In this document: positions 4,964 through 7,229 of the stretch, one piece after another | How positions within the stretch are numbered: position 1 is the first letter of the stretch | Layout: the number at the start of each line of letters is the position of its first letter | Assembly (NCBI GenBank): GCA_964583765.1 | Contig: CAZOWW010000198.1 | Coordinates: 1 to 7,229, forward strand | DNA length: 7,229 nt | Direction: 5' to 3' | Origin: CAZOWW01 sp964583765 | GTDB taxonomy: Bacteria > Actinomycetota > Actinomycetes > Actinomycetales > Kineosporiaceae | Notes under the pieces: generated by a model | The model's input: the letters and a program-made list of their open reading frames with translations, nothing else | What the model was told of the DNA's origin: nothing | Databases searched by the model: none | Position numbers and translations under genes: made by a program

Positions 4964-6847
4964 ATGGAGCTCGCTCGTTCGCCGTCCGGGTGCGGCACGC
5001 GGCCGGGTCTCGTGGTGCGCACCCTGCTCACCGTCCTGCTGACGACCAGCGCTGTGCTGCTCCTCGTCCACCTGCCGGGCTCCTACGGGCAGGTCGTGAC
5101 CGGCCCCACGCTGACCTGGTGGGTGCTGACACCTGCGGCTGCCGTCGCGAGCTACCTCGACTTCCACGTCCAGGTCGGCAGTCAGCGATATCCGATCAGC
5201 CTCAGCGAGATCCCCTTCCTGCTCGGGTTGCTCTTCGCCCCGCCGGGGCAGTTCCTCCTCGCGGTGCTCGTGGCGGAGTGCCTGGTTCTCGTCGTGCGCA
5301 GCCGGCAGCCGCTGTCGCTCACCCTTCTGAGCCTGGCGCTCTTCGCGACCGAGGTATGCCTCGCTACGTTCCTGGTGCGACAGGTGGCCGGGGGAACGCG
5401 TGCGCTGAACCCGGTGGTCTGGGGATCTGCTTTGGGCGGCACGGTGCTCGCCATCCTGTTCGGCACGGTCGTGGTCTGGCTCGTCGTCCGTTCGTTCGGC
5501 GTCCGCACCGACCTGCGTCCGTTCCTCGTCGTTGCGACCGTCACCGCGATGTGCAACGCCTCCCTCGCGGTGATCGCCGCCGTTCTGCTCGTCGAGCAGG
5601 CCCCCGCCCTGGTGCCCCTGCTGCTGGTGGTGACTGCCCTGTTCGTCGCGTACCGGGGCTACACCGGTATGACGAAGCGGTACCGAGGGTGGGAGGCGCT
5701 GTTCCGGATCACCCAGGTCACCGGGATGCCCCGGAGCCCGGACGCGATCCTGGGCGGTGTGCTCGACGAGGCGCGGAAGCTGTTGCGGGCGGAGAGCGCC
5801 GTGGCGGTCCTGCTCGCAGACGGTCGATCCCCGTCGGTGCTCACGAGCGGGCAGATGACGGCGGACGATGTGACGCGGTGGCAGGACGCGCTGCCGGGCG
5901 AATCGTTCCGCCGGGTGCTCGTGGACGGCGAGACGCTCGTCCTGCCTCGGGCCGTGCGGGATCCGCTCGCGAGGGAGTTCCTCGGGTTGGTCGGGGCGCG
6001 TGATTGCATGGTCGCGCCGATCGCCGGGGTCTCCGGGGTGGCGGGACTCGTGCTGGTGGCGGACCGCGTCGGTGGGCTCAACAGCTTCGAGGGGCACGAT
6101 GCCGAACTGTTCACCGCGCTCCTGGCCCACGCGGGGATGACGCTGGAGAACGGGCGGCTGGTCGAGCAACTGCACGCCGAGGTGAGCGCCCGCGAGTACG
6201 AGGCCCTGCACGACCCGCTCACCGGCCTGCCGAACCGGACGTTGTTCAACCGGACGGTCGAGGCCGCCCTGGATGGGGGAGAGCACGGAGCGGTGCTGCT
6301 CGTGGACCTCGACCGGTTCAAGGAGGTCAACGACACCTTCGGTCATCAGGCAGGCGACCGGCTCCTGCAGGTGGTGGCCCGGCGTCTCCGCGCCGCCGTG
6401 GCCCGGGCCGGTGGGGCAACGTCCGGTGGCGGTGCCGGGTCCCGCGGTGGCAGTGCCGGTGGTGGGGCAACGTCGGGCGGTGGTGCCGGGGATCTCGTGG
6501 CCCGGCTGGGCGGGGACGAGTTCGCCGTCCTGCTCACCGGCCACGAGGACGCGGCGGAGGCCATGCGCCGTGCGGTCGAGCTCCACGGCGATCTCACGGG
6601 ATCCGCCGTCCTGTCGGGACCGGTCGTGGAGGTCGGTGCGAGCATCGGGGTCGCGGTCTTCCCGGGCGACGGACTCGATCTGGACACCCTGTTGCGGCGG
6701 GCGGATCTGGCCATGTACGCGGCAAAACGCGGTCGGGGTGGGGCGGTCCGGTTCGAGCCGCGGTGGGAGGCGGCCGAACGCCGATCCGCCGAAACGCCAG
6801 GGGTGCGACGTCCGGCTGCGGTCCAGGAGTCCGACCCGCGAGGGTGA
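4964..6847 (+). CDS. membrane-bound diguanylate cyclase (7TM-like, GAF, GGDEF)
   Basis: The 627-residue protein is predicted to make cyclic di-GMP from two GTP. The N-terminal third holds six or seven hydrophobic spans (about 16-37, 49-65, 83-110, 119-139, 151-176, 187-211, 216-232). A GAF-like domain (about 245-400) and a short helix lead to the GGDEF domain (about 412-590), starting at DPLTGLPNRTLF. Catalytic features are intact: Asp448 in LLVDLDRF, Asn456 and Asp465 in NDTFGHQAGD, and RLGGDEF with the GGDEF at 516-520, plus SIGVAVFPGDG and RRADLAMYAAKRGRGG. No EAL domain follows. A Gly/Ala/Ser/Thr insertion of about 26 residues (484-509) sits just before Asp510 of the GGDEF core, at the position of the product-inhibition RxxD site. 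The start is the ATG at 4964, with GAGGAG 11 nt upstream; GTGs at 4883, 4919 and 5012 are alternatives. Its GGDEF function is sure; the sensed signal is unknown. Confidence 0.9.
   Translation: MELARSPSGCGTRPGLVVRTLLTVLLTTSAVLLLVHLPGSYGQVVTGPTLTWWVLTPAAAVASYLDFHVQVGSQRYPISLSEIPFLLGLLFAPPGQFLLAVLVAECLVLVVRSRQPLSLTLLSLALFATEVCLATFLVRQVAGGTRALNPVVWGSALGGTVLAILFGTVVVWLVVRSFGVRTDLRPFLVVATVTAMCNASLAVIAAVLLVEQAPALVPLLLVVTALFVAYRGYTGMTKRYRGWEALFRITQVTGMPRSPDAILGGVLDEARKLLRAESAVAVLLADGRSPSVLTSGQMTADDVTRWQDALPGESFRRVLVDGETLVLPRAVRDPLAREFLGLVGARDCMVAPIAGVSGVAGLVLVADRVGGLNSFEGHDAELFTALLAHAGMTLENGRLVEQLHAEVSAREYEALHDPLTGLPNRTLFNRTVEAALDGGEHGAVLLVDLDRFKEVNDTFGHQAGDRLLQVVARRLRAAVARAGGATSGGGAGSRGGSAGGGATSGGGAGDLVARLGGDEFAVLLTGHEDAAEAMRRAVELHGDLTGSAVLSGPVVEVGASIGVAVFPGDGLDLDTLLRRADLAMYAAKRGRGGAVRFEPRWEAAERRSAETPGVRRPAAVQESDPRG
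6410..6490 (+). repeat. in-frame Gly-rich direct repeats inside GGDEF domain
   Basis: Two 30-bp units (6410-6439 and 6461-6490) match at 27 positions, all differences being in third codon positions, and encode GGATSGGGAG twice. The 21 bp between them encode SRGGSAG and contain another partial copy, GGTGGCAGTGCCGG (6446-6459) versus GGTGGCGGTGCCGG (6425-6438). The block keeps the reading frame. Confidence 0.85.
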
Positions 6848-7073
6848 CCGTCGGAGCAATGCTGCACCGGGACTTCCCGGGGTTCGGGAGGGGCGGCGGG
6901 CGCCCTCGGGTTCGTTGAATTCTGGCGAAGTTGTGCCGACGTGGTTATGCGCGTGCCTGTCCGTGCGTCTCCTACGCATGTGGGCGAAGGCGTCGGGCGC
7001 AGGTGGGTGAGGGCCTCGGGTCCCGCTGGGCTGCGCGTGCCGCACGTGGTGTGGCCGGGCCCTGGTCCCGTTC
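6848..7073. other. non-coding stretch after the cyclase gene
   Basis: No gene is supported in either strand; open frames are Arg/Pro/Gly-rich without motifs. A brief A/T-richer patch at 6911-6950 (TTCGTTGAATTC onward) might be a promoter for something further right, but no well-spaced -35/-10 pair is present. Confidence 0.45.
6867..6891 (+). terminator. possible weak terminator after the cyclase gene
   Basis: About 20 nt after the stop, CCGGGACTTCCCGG (6867-6880) can fold into a 5-bp stem. An overlapping alternative pairs 6873-6879 with 6885-6891 around a 5-nt loop. Neither is strong and no T run follows. Confidence 0.3.
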
Positions 7074-7200
7074 CGGTGGTGGACAGCCTTGCCGGTGGCG
7101 CAGCCATGCCCGTGGGCAGTCGTTTCGGTGGTGGGCAGCCCCGGTGGTGGGCAGTCACGTCGGTGGGCAGCCAGGTCGGTGGGCAGTCAGGTTGGTGGAG
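7074..7200 (+). repeat. degenerate 15-19 bp tandem repeat, about eight units
   Basis: Units begin near 7074, 7093, 7111, 7126, 7142, 7161, 7177 and 7193. The best units read CGGTGGTGGGCAGTCA or CGGTGGGCAGCCAGG, giving a core of CGGTGGGCAG followed by C or T, then C and often A. Spacing varies from 15 to 19 bp, so no reading frame is kept. The array decays toward the window edge at 7200. Confidence 0.75.
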
Positions 7201-7229
7201 GGTCGTCGCCGAGATGCGGTCGGGCCCGA

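Noticed and set aside
4685..7045. 786-codon minus-strand frame opposite the cyclase
   Set aside because: His/Arg/Gln/Glu-rich antisense translation typical of GC-rich shadows; no domain is recognisable.
7074..7200. Right-edge array as a CRISPR or as phage attachment site
   Set aside because: Units are 15-19 bp, degenerate and without spacers, and no integrase or tRNA is visible.

Overview
The window is very GC-rich with strong G/C bias at third codon positions. Its gene content points to a free-living actinomycete (Actinomycetota): a secreted GH11 xylanase with a CBM2-type module, a DrrA/DrrB-type exporter beside a TetR regulator, and a membrane diguanylate cyclase. The genus cannot be fixed from the sequence alone.

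Layout. Positions 1-199 hold no supported gene, but carry a strong hairpin that should end the leftward xylanase transcript. Positions 200-1216 (minus) encode a GH11 endo-1,4-beta-xylanase with signal peptide, Ser/Thr/Pro linker and C-terminal CBM2-like domain. Its start is fixed by a clear Shine-Dalgarno. Positions 1217-1838 are non-coding and hold several palindromes that look like sugar-responsive control sites. Positions 1839-2630 (minus) encode a TetR-family repressor, divergent from an overlapping ATPase-permease pair (2765-3733 and 3726-4562, plus) of the daunorubicin-resistance exporter type. Between them, two copies of a TGCGTATGTC-based operator lie exactly 21 bp apart. The second is a perfect 17-bp palindrome that contains the ATPase start codon, and a -10-like box just upstream suggests a leaderless transcript. 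Positions 4563-4963 are non-coding and repeat-rich. Positions 4964-6847 encode a membrane-GAF-GGDEF diguanylate cyclase. Positions 6848-7229 are non-coding and end in a degenerate GGTGGGCAG-type tandem repeat.

The regulator and exporter form a classic self-contained module: the TetR protein probably represses the exporter operon, and perhaps itself, until a lipophilic ligand appears. The xylanase and the cyclase look like independent units. I see no clearly new multi-gene system. The most unusual points are: a Gly-rich repeat insertion in the GGDEF domain that separates the Arg and Asp of what would be an RxxD inhibitory site; the start-codon-embracing double operator; a 36-bp tandem repeat carrying Shine-Dalgarno-like sequence in front of the cyclase; and the tandem repeat at the right edge.
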